NCBI RefSeq assembly: GCF_030247195.1
Contig: NC_080672.1
Coordinates: 346,888,413-346,952,412 of the forward strand
Source: Topomyia yanbarensis
Lineage: Eukaryota > Arthropoda > Insecta > Diptera > Culicidae
Direction of reading: 5' to 3'
DNA: 64,000 bases
Notes under the pieces: generated by a model
Seen by the model: only the letters and a program-made list of their open reading frames with translations
What the model was told of the DNA's origin: nothing
Database searches by the model: none
Position numbers and translations under genes: made by a program
Part shown: positions 22,478 through 33,408 of the stretch, piece by piece
Layout: every line of letters begins with the position of its first letter
How positions within the stretch are numbered: position 1 is the stretch's first letter

Positions 22478-23486
22478 GATACACCGTTTTAAAGGGAAAA
22501 ACTCACATTTTCGTATATAAAAATCCATTTTTATTGGCCAAAATTGAGGAAATCTTCAAACGGTCATAAAAATCGATCCTGATCTGCAAGCAAACCAAAA
22601 ACGTAGTTTTTCATCATTTGTCGTCTAATTCACGATAACTTATTTGTGAATTCAGAATACTCAAGTTGGTTTTTATTGTTTTGCACTTGCGATTTTATAT
22701 GGGAAATTGCGATTTTTTGGGTCAAAACGGAGTATCTCAGGATAGGCTCCAATTATATTGAGATTATAAGTGTTTTATGCGAAAATGTCTGAGGAACACG
22801 ATAGCATTAGAATTTTTAAAATTAAAATGTATGTATTGAGAGAAAAATTAACTTTTTATATTTAACTGAAAAAATCGCATAGTTGGCAGCACTGCATCTT
22901 TATGCTCATAGCAGTATAGGCAATAATTTGATGTGGCTAATGTGAATGTATCAATTTATACATCAGCAAGCGTAGCTTTATTACAATGTTTGTATCAATA
23001 TTGATAGAATATATGAAACAAAAAAATATTACAATAGATAGAAGCTGCCAAGATTTTGGGTGATACATCTCGAAAGTCTAATGACTTAGAATGGTGGTGT
23101 TTTCGGCAAAGTTCTAGAAGAGGTCAAGGGCTACGCGATTATGCACAAATCAAACTAAAATAGATCCGACAGGCGGCGCTAGTAAGCATGTAATAATTTC
23201 AAATTTCATATCTCGAGATCCTGATAATTTAGAAGTGCTGTGTCTTCGGAAATATTCATCAGCGGGTCGAGGACTGCACGAATTCAGCCGCTAGAATGGA
23301 TATCTAGTGCAGATAATGGAGTCACCTCTCTGACGTCGATGTTGAATACAACTTATATACTCACTAACAAAGATCCCCCTCCCGTGATACTTGAGGAGTG
23401 CGTAGTAGTATATACGGTCTCTAGCAAAAGCAAGTATCGGACTAACATTCCTTTCCTTTCTTTCCGCTAACTTCGATAGGGCCTGG
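22478..23486. other. Intergenic sequence with dispersed repeat relics
   Basis: No gene is seen. A segment at about 23380-23475 (CCCGTGATACT, then AGTATCGGACTAACATTCCT) recurs diverged at about 29930-30025 in the same orientation, so it belongs to another dispersed family. Phrases such as GGCAGCACTGC, shared with the preceding MITE, suggest further TE-derived sequence. Confidence 0.4.
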
Positions 23487-24375
23487 CCGGCGCACAGAGG
23501 AGTAACTAGAACAAATTCTTGGCCAAAAACCAAAATATTTTTTTTCGATTTTTTTGTTTCGTTATATTTTTTTACATAGCTAAGAACCTACTGTATAACG
23601 TGGAAAAATTAGAAGTATATCAAAAATTGTTAAAGGATTTTTGCATGTATGCCCAATGGTGATATTTTAAGGGATATTTTAATCGTTTTCGCAATATATT
23701 CAGCAAAATCGCTTTCTAGTGATGATGACTGTGTTAAATAAGACAATATTATTACAAACATAGTTCAACACAGCCGTTTGTTTAACTTCAGTTTAAAACT
23801 ATCTAAAAAAAGTAGACTTGCTGTTTATTGCATCAACTTTAAAAAGTACCTTTTTTAAACTTTTTATTCCAAATTTTAATGAAAAAAAAGTTACATTATA
23901 CGGCTAGATCCCGCAAAGCTGCTGAAGCAGTATTACAAAACAAGATTTCAGCTATACAAAAAATATTCGAACTCTTCCGATCTTGTCCGATCCACCAATC
24001 CCAAGCGATTTGAAAATATTGTAATTTTTACTAATTTGAGGTACACCGAAATGCTGTAGGGCCAAATATTATGTTTGCCAAAATGTATCTCTATGAAAAT
24101 ATGCACAGACGTCCCTTTTCTTCTCCCTTTCCCACTGATCAAATGTTTATGCAACTGGAAAAACAAATGTATTCACAAAGATCACCTAGAAATTACTAGT
24201 ATTCGAAAGGATATAGAAAATTGGGCTCTGCACTGGTAGGTGGGTAGATGCCAAATTGTCCCAAAAACTAATAATTGTCTATTTTTAGTTCATATTAAGG
24301 CATAATAACAACAATTGCAGCAGCAAATAATTTTGGCCAGGATTCGACCCCAATTACTCCTCTGTGCGGCGCCGG
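23487..24375. mobile_element. TIR element, about 0.9 kb, class unknown
   Basis: The left terminal 48 bases and the inverse of the right terminal 50 align with about 80 percent identity. The strictly conserved core is GCACAGAGGAGTAA, ending in TGGCCAAAA. The outermost CCGGCG differs by a 2-base indel. No convincing TSD was found and the interior carries no transposase. Confidence 0.6.
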
Positions 24376-25500
24376 TATTGATCAATAAACACTTTACGAT
24401 TATCAGGAGTTGCACATTGAAGGATGTTTCGCTACCCCCAAGCATAATTATCTACTGATTCCCTGTGCAACTTCAGCTAGTCCAGATTGATAACGGAGCA
24501 GCAGCCAGAGGTAATCGCACAAGTTCAAGCTCAAGCTCTGTTTGTTTACTACGGTCGATTAGTTTTTTCAAGACTAGAGCAATAGGGTCTAATACGCTCC
24601 CCTTAAGCAAAAATAGCTATATTTCAACGTTGGACACCATGATCTCCGCAGCAACTAGTTTAGTTTAGTTCCTTCCTTAATTTTTGTTAAAATAATGCAA
24701 ATAAAAATATTATTACACATTTTCCAAAGATGCTCAAATTCTGGTTTCTTCGCTCACACAGGGCGAAATACCCCCAGTTGCCCCACAACAAATGGAAATA
24801 GTAAACCACACAGCAATCGGAGAGTATGCACCACAACAATTGGGTTATATGCCCTAATCGAATTATTGAAATTTTTATCATGCTAAAAAAGGTCATACAT
24901 TGTATGAAACCTTGTTTTACCTAAAGAAAATCAGTATTTCTGCAATATAAATCTCACAATTGGCCTAATAGTTACTTTGCGGTTGTGCTAATACTATCCA
25001 GAACTTAGTGGTTCGTTTTGTCCGGTGATTAGTTGTTGTGAAAAAATGAAGAATTCTACAAGCACACATAGTTTTAAACCATTTCAAAAACTTAGATAGG
25101 AATTTATATATTCTATTAAGTTGCTCGAAAGGTTCTACCATATCTGAAAAAAATCGTTTTCATTTTTGCTGATTTTGATTGTTTTATAGTTAATTTTTTA
25201 TAGTTTTTCAAACCAATGCATCGCAGGTATCAATTGCGCACAGTAACTGCTGTAACAGTAACGTTGCGTGTTACAGATGTAGAAATATTTTTTTCAATTC
25301 AATTTCCACCCCATTTCGTGATATTTTCCAAAACCCGATTTTTAAACTTTCACTCTTTCAAAAAATTGCACTTCTTCAAAAATATCGAAATTTTATTTTA
25401 TACTTTTTCTAGACCATTTTTCAACTTGGTTCCTAATTTTTTTCAAGTCGGTTGAAAATTCGCAAAATTATAGTAATTTTTGTGAAAAAAGTCAAAACCA
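24376..25500. other. Intergenic, no gene seen
   Basis: AT-rich sequence. Short open frames are unsupported and no repeat termini were recognised. Confidence 0.3.
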
Positions 25501-26560
25501 ACTATTTTGCCTTTCTCATATAGAAAGGTTATGCAATCACTCTGAAAAACGTCAACCTAATCCCGGCCCGGAGGGCCGAGTGTCATATCCCATTCGACTC
25601 AGTTCGTCGAGATCGGAAAAAGTCTGTATGTGTGTGTATGTATGTGCGTATGTGTCAAATAATGTCACTCATTTTTCTCTGAGATGGCTGGACCGATTTG
25701 CCCAAACTTAGTCTCAAATGAAAGGTGCAACCCTTCCATCGGCTGTTATTGAATTTTGGATCGATCGGAATTCTGGTTCCGGAATTACGGGTTTAAGAGT
25801 GCGGCCACACAGGAATTTCTCATATAAACTATTGGAAAAATTAAAAATAGAATTTTTATTTTTGATGCTAAATGTCTTCAAGGTGCATGAAACGTTGAGA
25901 TTTGATGCAAACTCGAAAAATTTTTTTACGACGATTCACTTTTTTGGATTTTGACACATTTTTGCCTTTCTCATATAGAAAGGTTATGCAATCCCTCTGA
26001 AAAACGTCAACCTAATCCCGGCCAAATTTTTTTTTGACCTGCATAAGGTTTCTGGATTTTAACAGGGGCGTAGTTGATGGTTTAAGGAGAGGGGTTACAT
26101 CCCCCCTCTACTGTTCACTCCCCTTCCTTAAAAATCTCCTTAAATCACCCCTCAGACCACCACCCCATCCAGCCCTCATACTCCTCCCTTTCAACCCCAT
26201 CATCTTTAAACCACCACTATATCACAAAGCATACCAATTTAAGCTGGGGAGTCGTTCGTTCATGGGACTTTCGCCCTCCTCACATACCCACTCCCGCATG
26301 ACAAAATGAGTTAGCAAGCAGATAACATTGATCTAATGCTAAATAGGCTAATGAAGTACGATATTTTTTTGTTTCAAGTGTTTCACCGTCGACACGTAGC
26401 TCATCAAGTTCGTGGCAAGCCATTGTGTATAAGTGCAAAGTGTACTAAGAATGTAATGGACATTTCCACAATTATGTTGAGCATAAAAAGCCTCCGTGCC
26501 ATAGTTTAGAGAAATGAGAAAGGCACAATTGCACCGCTAGGTGGATTAAAACAGGTTTTT
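25501..26560 (+). mobile_element. Dispersed repeat family 'GCCTTTCTC', copy 1
   Basis: It begins TTTTGCCTTTCTCATATAG and ends GCTAGGTGGATTAAAACAGG plus a T-run. ACTATTTT occurs on both sides of the ends, consistent with a short TSD overlapping terminal Ts. The start sequence is duplicated internally at about 25961. Contents: a GGCCCGGAGGGCCGAG block, a short GT/AT-rich tract, and one module with ACTTAGTCTCAAATGAAAGG and TTCCGGAATTACGG. It is non-coding. An inverted near-copy lies at 27547-28613. Confidence 0.7.
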
Positions 26561-27546
26561 TTACTATTTTTTGTTCAATCCAATTTATGTATCATTGATT
26601 CAATAAATTCCGTACTATCACTTACACAGCTGTTTTTGAAATTAAAAAACGAAGAAAATGATATACTATACATTTCTTTTGTTTGCATTTTTCCCTGCGA
26701 AAATTGCATCGAAATGCGTGAAGTAAAAATAAGAAACAACCAGGGCCGCAGAGAGAAAATACGGGCCCGGGGGGTCCAACATACGGGCCCCCACCACTGT
26801 GTATTGCCTGAGTACAAAAAAGTTAATGTTTTAAATCCATTGGAGTTCACTTATTTTATATATAGTACACTGAAATTTTATATTTATGTCCAGTTTTTTG
26901 CTCTAGTTGTTTGTAGTGCTAATGAAGGAAAAACGTAGAGCTTTTCATACTTTGGGAGTTTTTTAATACCTCTTCGACAGTTTTGGTGACTTTGAAATGC
27001 GCCATTTTTGTCAATAGTATTTTTAAAAGTAAGGAGTAAGATTAAAAATGTTATGATTACAAAAATTAAAAATATTATCTAAACGTCGATCAACGGCAAA
27101 ACAAATAAATAAACAATAGTAAAACTAAATATTAAAAGAATGTACAAAAAAGCTAAAAACAACGAAATGAACCAAATAAACAAATTAATGCCAATTGTCA
27201 AAAAATGTTTAATCAAGAAAAACCAGAACAGAACCTATAAAAATAAAATAGGAAACTAGGAAAACATAATGCAAAGATCAAAGAAGTCGAACATTATTGA
27301 ACAAATGGTGAAAATAATTAAAATACGATAGGAAAGTAGGAAAAATTTTAAGAATCAATGAAAATGAAAAAAAAAAACTACTAAAAAGAATGCAGACCAT
27401 AATTTGAAAAATTTATAAAGCTGACAAATTCGATAAATCAAGAATAATAAAACTTATTTAACATTAAAAACAAGACATATATAAAGTAACAGAAAAAGTA
27501 AATAAAACGTTAAGAATGCATAAAATTAGAGGAGTATATATAAAAA

Positions 27547-28613
27547 ACCTGTTTTAATCCACCTAGCGGTGCAATTGTGCCTTTCTCTAAACTATAGCAC
27601 GGAGGCTTTTTATGTTCAACATAGTTGTGGAAATGCCCATTACATTCTTAGTACACTTTGCATTTATACACAATGGCTTGCCAGCCACGAACTTGATGAG
27701 CTACGTGTCGACGGTGAAACACTTGAAACAAAAAAATATCGTACTTCATTAGCCTAATCAGTATTAGATCAATGTTATCTGCTTGCTAACTCATTTTGTC
27801 ATGCGGGGGTGGGTATGTGAGGAGGGGGGAAAGTTCCATGAACGAACGACTCCCCAGCTTAAATTGGTATGCTTTGTGATATAGTGGTGGTTTAAAGATG
27901 ATGGGGTTGAAGGGGAGGGGTATGAGGGCTGAGGGGTGATTTAAGGAGATTTTTAAGGGAGGGGAGTGAACGGTAGAGGGGGGGGGGGTGTGACCCCTCT
28001 CCTTAAACCATCAACTACGCCCCTTTTAAAATCCAGAAACCTTATGCGAGTCAAAAAATTGATGGGATTAGGTTGACGTTTTTCAGAGTAATTGCATAAC
28101 CTTTCTATATGAGAAAGACAAAAATGTGCCGAAATCCAAAAAAGTGAATCGTCGTCAAATTTTTTTTCGAGTTTGCATCAAATCTCGACGTTTCATGCAC
28201 CTTGAAGACATTTAGCATCAAAAATAAAAATTCTTTTTTTAATTTTTCCTATAGTTTATATGAGAAATTTCTGTGTGGCCGCACTCTTACTTCCGTAATT
28301 CCGGAACCAGAATTCCGCTCGATCCAAAATTCAATAGCAGCCGATGGGAAGGTTGCACCTTTCATTTGAGACTAAGTTTGGGCAAATCGGTCCAGCCATC
28401 TCTGAGAAAAATGAGTGACATTATTTGACACATTCGCACATACATACACATACACACACAGACACACACACATACACACACATACAGACTTTTTCCGATC
28501 TCGACGAACTGAGTCGAATGGGATATGACACTCGGCCCTCCGGGCCGGGATTAGGTTGACGTATTTCAGAGTGATTGCATAACCTTTCTATATGAGAAAG
28601 GAAAAACAAGAAT
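27547..28613 (-). mobile_element. Dispersed repeat family 'GCCTTTCTC', copy 2 (inverted)
   Basis: On the minus strand it matches copy 1 from the TTTCTCATATAGAAAGG end to GGATTAAAACAGG, including the same internal duplication of the 5' end (about 28050-28115) and the same T/C-rich segment (about 27800-28020). The shared composite structure means both derive from one rearranged master. It sits inside the A-rich hAT-type element. No matching TSD was found. Confidence 0.72.
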
Positions 28614-29322
28614 AAAATAACCATAAAAAAATTTATCAAAATTGACGAACCGGAAAATTTTGAAAACTGGAAAATTGGAATGATGAAAAGACGAAAAAGT
28701 AAAGGAAATTGATAGTATTGAACAAAAACGGAGCAAACAGACCAAATGGAAAACAAAAAATAGTGGAAAAAGCCAACATGGTATACTATAGAAATACACA
28801 AAATGGAGAAATTAACACGAAGAAAATGAATAAAATGGATTAAATTATTTAAAGAATAGAAAAAAACACTAGAAATGCAATTTGAAAAAAATAAAATAAA
28901 ATTCAAAGTAAACGTATAGGAAAATGGTCAACATAAAAAGAGCTTTCAAAATAAAGAAGAAATAACAATAACGAATTAAAGCTTAAAAAAAATGAGTAAA
29001 AAATAAATAAAACTCTGTTAAATGAACAATGGGAAAAAATAAAACTACGATAAACGGAAAGCTAAAAGCTAGAAAATAAGGAAGAAAATACGAGAAGGTA
29101 AAAAATTAAACAATAAGACAAAATTAGAATGAATTTAAATAAGTAAAAAACCGATGTGGCAACCCTAAGCAGGGTTTTTTCTTTCAATAATTACTTTCGA
29201 TACTAATCCAACACTTTCGCAGACAGGAAATTCTATTGAATTTTCAATATTGGAGAAATTTGAAGACAACTTCATGACTTCTAATTAAACCATTTAATTG
29301 TTTAACCCTTACAAGTCTGATC

Positions 29323-29569
29323 ATATTTTTGTTTAATTAAATTTAAATTTTTGGATTAATCTCGAATTATTTTAGTATATCAAGAGTTTTTGATGACTCA
29401 AATATTTTTGTTTCGATCATAGACATTTTAATCTTAAGGTCATTCGCTTCTTCATTCAGGCTGGGAATTTCCCTATAAAAATCTCTATTCCTGTGTGCGG
29501 GGTTGGGATTCGAACCCAGGTGAGCTGCGTACATGGCATTCGATGTACAAATTCCGCTATGCCCGCTCG
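29323..29569 (-). mobile_element. tRNA-derived SINE
   Basis: On the minus strand it starts CGAGCGGGCATAGCGGAA. It has a pol III A box (TAGCGGAATTTG) and a perfect B box (GGTTCGAATCC within GGGTTCGAATCCC). A non-tRNA body follows with GCGAATGACCTTAAGATTAA, then an A/T-rich tail. The 9-mer AGTCTGATC flanks it at 29314-29322 and 29570-29578, as expected for LINE-driven insertion. The body wording resembles known mosquito SINEs. It inserted into the hAT-type element. Confidence 0.78.
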
Positions 29570-29829
29570 AGTCTGATCTTGTTACGACGTGAGAATTAGG
29601 TTTGTATAAACATAGTTGATATCAAATATGCAGTAGTTTAGAATTTTCGCTATTCTAGTTACCTCATACACAAGATATTGAATTCTTAGTTGCATGCTCA
29701 AATACAATTTTGTCGAAAAAGTATTTGTCAAAATTTTAGTCTGTTAAAAATCCGGGCCCCCTTCAAAACTCCGGGCCCGGGGGGAAACACCCCGGTCCCC
29801 CCCCCCCTCTCGGCGGCCCTGGAAACAAC

Positions 29830-30516
29830 ACTTCCGATGGGCGGCTATCCCGAGTTCAAATTGCACGATTACATTTCATATTGTCTACGAAGACAAACCT
29901 CCTGATCTTTTACCTTTCCTACTATTAGTGTTAGTCCTTTCCCGTGATGCTCGTGGAGATGCAGAGGTAGTCTCGGCCTGTATCAACAGCGAGTGTCGAA
30001 CTAACATTCCTTCTCTTCTTCGGTAGAACAGTAGTGGTCGTGGACTGCATCGTTCTTGATCAATTTTTGCTTCATTATGCAAAAATTTAAAAAATTGTAT
30101 TAAAAGGATTTGTAAGTTTTCGCTGTTTTCACCGCATAAAGCAAATTCAATATAAATTATATTGAAAAAAAAAACTCTTTCAGCGAGACAAACACCGATA
30201 ATAATGTTTCCAGCATTTTTTTTTCAGTCACCTTTAAACAAAATAATCATTGTTAATTTCTTCCTTATTGATTTATTAAAACTACTAAAGGTTTTTGCAT
30301 ATGGTTCGAAGTACAATTTTAAACATAAATCTGAAGTTAAATGCATCAATAGGCTCCTGTTGTTATGCAGATTTTGTTATTGAAAAACGAGCTTCAAGCT
30401 CTCGGAAAATGGTCAACCCCTATTCTCCTTTAAAAAGCTACGTAGCATGACATGACCCCCTACTCCCTGTCGTCACACATCATCACAAAATACAAAACTC
30501 CCTTCTCCCCCATATA
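29830..30516. other. Intergenic with dispersed repeat relics
   Basis: It contains the relic shared with 23380-23475 (CCCGTGATGCTCGTGG then GTGTCGAACTAACATTCCTT at 29938-30015) and the C-rich repeat end shared in inverse with 21735-21950 (about 30430-30545). No coding region is supported. Confidence 0.4.
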
Positions 30517-30905
30517 ATGCTACGTCATTTATGGATGGTTCCTAAACGCTTTTCGACAATTGCACTCCATAGATTGAGTTACTTTCAACTAACAGTTACC
30601 GTTTTCGAGCGCTCAGTTGAGACAGAACTGTTTTATTGCCAGTCCGTCCAGTCTACATCGACAAAGTATAGTGCTAATCCGCATTCAAGGTTATCTTGCG
30701 CACTCTCTGCCTCGTCGAGGTTTCAGTATTTTTTTCCTTTCGATGTTCTGTTTCTGAGTACCGTTAGCCGGTCAGTGACCAGTGAAGCATTGTTCTTCTA
30801 GTTAGCCGTCTGGATAACGGTACACACAGTTAAGTACAGTTATCTTTTACGTTCCCTTTCTTGGTTCTCCTACTAACGTGCACTGGGTAATAGGCCCGTG
30901 CAAAA

Positions 30906-31925
30906 ATGACTTCCCCTGACGGCGGTTCATCTCAAGCTAAGATGGACGTCGAAACAAAATCGGCTCCCCGGCTCAAATTATATCCAAACTCGGCCACCGG
31001 ACCCTTCGTTATCTTTTTTCGGACTAAAGACAAAAAGTGTTTGAATCTATTGCAGATTTCTGGAGTTCTGACGGACCGATATTCGGCCGTGACAGAAATA
31101 TCGAAAATTCGCCCTGATAAGCTTCGGGTGGTGGTAAATAGTTTGAATCAGGCGAACGATATTGCTGGCTACGGGCCTTTTACGAAGGAGTACAGAGTGT
31201 ATATACAAGCTAAAAGGGTTGAAGTCTGTGGGGTCGTTTCCGATTCTAGTCCTATTTGTGTGGACCTGCTGAAACATGGACCATGCTTAAGCCAGTGAAG
31301 ATACTGGAGTGCAAACGTTTGCTTTCAGCATCAGTCGCAACTGACGGAAAAAAAACATACGTCAACTCAGACTCTTATCGGGTGACCTTCGCCGGTTCTG
31401 CTCTACCCAACTACCTCATCTTTGGCAAGATTCGTCTACTTGTTCGCCTCGTTGTGCCGCGGGTCATGAACTTCTGATGAAGGCGACTGTGATGACCCCA
31501 GGAGGGAACATCTTCTTCTGTGCCTAGAAGCAATAGAAAAAGAAGGAACATTTCCGCTCCCAAGCTTCGTCGTAAATGCCAGAAGGTGTCTCTTCATGCC
31601 CCCCCTAAAATAACTACTCAAGGAAGTACTGGTGCAAAACCGAAGCAAGTCGCTCCCGGTCTCAGTCATTTTAGCTCAGAAAAGGAGTTTCCAGCACTTC
31701 CAGGAACATAAAAACCCCAAGTGTTTCTATATCTCAGCCAGAGAAAGAAACCAGTACTGGCTTAATAAATTTCTCTGACATTGTGGACCGTATTCTTACA
31801 GCACTAAATATTTCTGACCCTCTTAAAAGCATCTTGATAAGCTTTCTCCCCGCAGTAAAACATTCTTGATACAGTTCACTGCGAAATGGCCCCTCCTTTC
31901 AGCGATTGTATCCTTCAATGATTAA
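30906..31925 (+). pseudogene. LINE copy C ORF1 remnant
   Basis: It starts with an ATG at 30906. GPFVIFFR and SGVLTDRYSAVTEISKIRPD align with the copy A core. A frameshift near 31275 moves reading to VKILECKRLLSAS and GSALPNY. Reading is then cut at VPRVMNF: the whole zinc-knuckle region and the following part are deleted, joining to the equivalent of copy A SDDPQEG. Later stops follow. The end overlaps ORF2 by the same 8 bases (ATGATTAA, 31918-31925) as in copies A and D. Confidence 0.75.
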
Positions 31926-33270
31926 TTCATCGAACGAGGTCACGGATTTAATCACTGTTCTACAGTGGAATTGCAGAAGCATTATCCCGAAAATCGATTC
32001 CTTTAAAATCTCCAAATTACATGAAATGCGATGCATTTGCACTATACGAGACATGGCTTACTTCAGAAATAGACCTACACTTCCACGATTTTAATATTAT
32101 TCGCTTGGATCGAGAAGACCCTTACGGAGGAGTACTTTTGGGGATCAAAAAGTGCTATTCTTTCAATCGAATCGACCTACCCTCGACACCATGCATTAAA
32201 GCTGTCGCTTGCTAAACCAGAATTAAAGGAAAAGACCTTTGAATTGCTTCCACCTACGTCCACCCTAGAGCCTCAGTGAGCTACCGACGGCTTTGCAATA
32301 TTGCGGAACTCCTACCCGCACCGAGGCTAGTTTTCGACTCTCACGGTACGGCATGGGGATGCATTCATGACGATAATCGATCTACCTCAATTCATGAGTT
32401 TTGCGACAACTTCAATATGACCATTTTGAACACGGGTAAAATGACACAGATTCCAGCCCCTCTAGCGCGTACGAGCATCTTAGACCTGTTCCTCTGCTCG
32501 ACATCGCTGTGGTTAGAATCCATGTGGAAGGCAGTCTTTGATCCCCACGACAGCGACCATCTGTCAATCGCAATTAATATTGCAAATGGTTCAGGACTAC
32601 CGAATACAATCTGTCACACGAAATATTGATTGGAAGAGCTACGCGTCCGCGATATACAACAAAATCGAGTCTACTCTAGAGCTTTCTCCGAAGGAAGAGT
32701 ACGGGTTCCTGGCTGGCTTGATTCTCGATACCGCGATGCAAGCTCAGACTAAACCAGATGCGAACTCTCGAAGGCGTCCTCCCAGCCCATGGTGGGTTAA
32801 AGAATGCTCAGACGTGTACGCCGAGAAGGTCGCCGCGTATATGACCTTCCGGGACGACGTGCTGCCAGCTAGCTACCGACAGTATGCGATGGCGGAAGCG
32901 CGCATGAAGAGTTTGGTGAAAGCCAAAAAACGTAGCTACTGGTGCCGGTTCGTCGACGGACTAACGAGAGAAACATCGATGAGCACTCTTTGAAGTACGG
33001 CCCGGCGCTTACGAATCCGAAACAGTACTAACGAGAGCGTGGAATATTCAAACAGTTGGATATTCGATTTTGCCATGAAGATTTGTCCGGATTCCGCCTC
33101 GGTACAGAAGATCTACCGCGCCGCGTCCCCTCACGATAACGCGAACGCAACACCGTTTTCGATGGTGGAGTTCTCACTTGCTCTCTTGTCATGTAACAAT
33201 AAAGCCCCAGGGCCAGACAGAATCAAATTTAACTTGTTAAAGAATCTGCCAGACTCTGCCAAGAGACGCT
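31918..33270 (+). pseudogene. LINE copy C ORF2 remnant (endonuclease plus start of RT)
   Basis: Homology is spread over several frames: ITVLQWNCRSIIPKIDSFK (31950), FALYETW (the catalytic-motif region, about 32035), LDREDPYGGVLLGIKKC, GDFN lost to a small deletion before DSHGTAWG (32335), then DSDHLSIAI (32550). RWRSL replaces RRLLN where homology ends. There are multiple stops and frameshifts. It cannot encode an active enzyme. Confidence 0.8.
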
Positions 33271-33408
33271 GGCGATCTCTACCTCTTCTAACTGACAATC
33301 ACATAGAAAATAAGATATATTGCCTCAACTCATCACAAAGAAGATCGCGGAAAACCACTTCATCTTAGCTTAGCTAAAAAACTAAAATACTATACGATCC
33401 ATTCGAAG

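Larger units (their letters stand above)
26741..29821. mobile_element. hAT-type non-autonomous element with nested insertions
   Basis: The ends are CAGGGCCGCAGAGAG (26741) and CTCTCGGCGGCCCTG (29821), inverse with one mismatch. They are flanked by the identical 8-mer GAAACAAC at 26733-26740 and 29822-29829. A CAGGG terminus with an 8-bp duplication is diagnostic of the hAT superfamily. Next to each TIR lies a G/C-run segment (CGGGCCCGGGGGG). The interior has no transposase. It is strikingly A-rich on the plus strand (about 27040-27545 and 28610-29150) and is interrupted by repeat copy 2 (27547-28613) and a SINE (29323-29569). Confidence 0.85.
30517..33270 (+). mobile_element. LINE copy C: decayed I-group element, 3' truncated
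   Basis: Same lineage as copy A but a different, older subfamily. A probable 5' UTR (about 30620-30905, including GCGCTCAGTTGAGACAG) precedes ORF1 and ORF2 remnants. Homology stops abruptly within the RT domain at about 33270. The RT catalytic block, RNase H and 3' UTR are absent. LINE insertions are usually 5' truncated, so the missing 3' end suggests a later deletion or rearrangement. Confidence 0.75.

Noticed and set aside
25621..25660. CRISPR-like or regulatory tandem repeat
   Set aside because: Simple GT/AT microsatellite inside a dispersed repeat; eukaryotic context.
28421..28906. 161-codon minus-strand frame rich in Phe, Ile and Ser (membrane-protein-like)
   Set aside because: It is the complement of the A-rich strand of the hAT-type element plus a GT microsatellite; composition alone explains the hydrophobic translation.
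29495..29570. Functional tRNA gene
   Set aside because: A and B boxes are present on the minus strand, but the acceptor stem does not close convincingly and a SINE body and TSD follow, so it is a SINE head.
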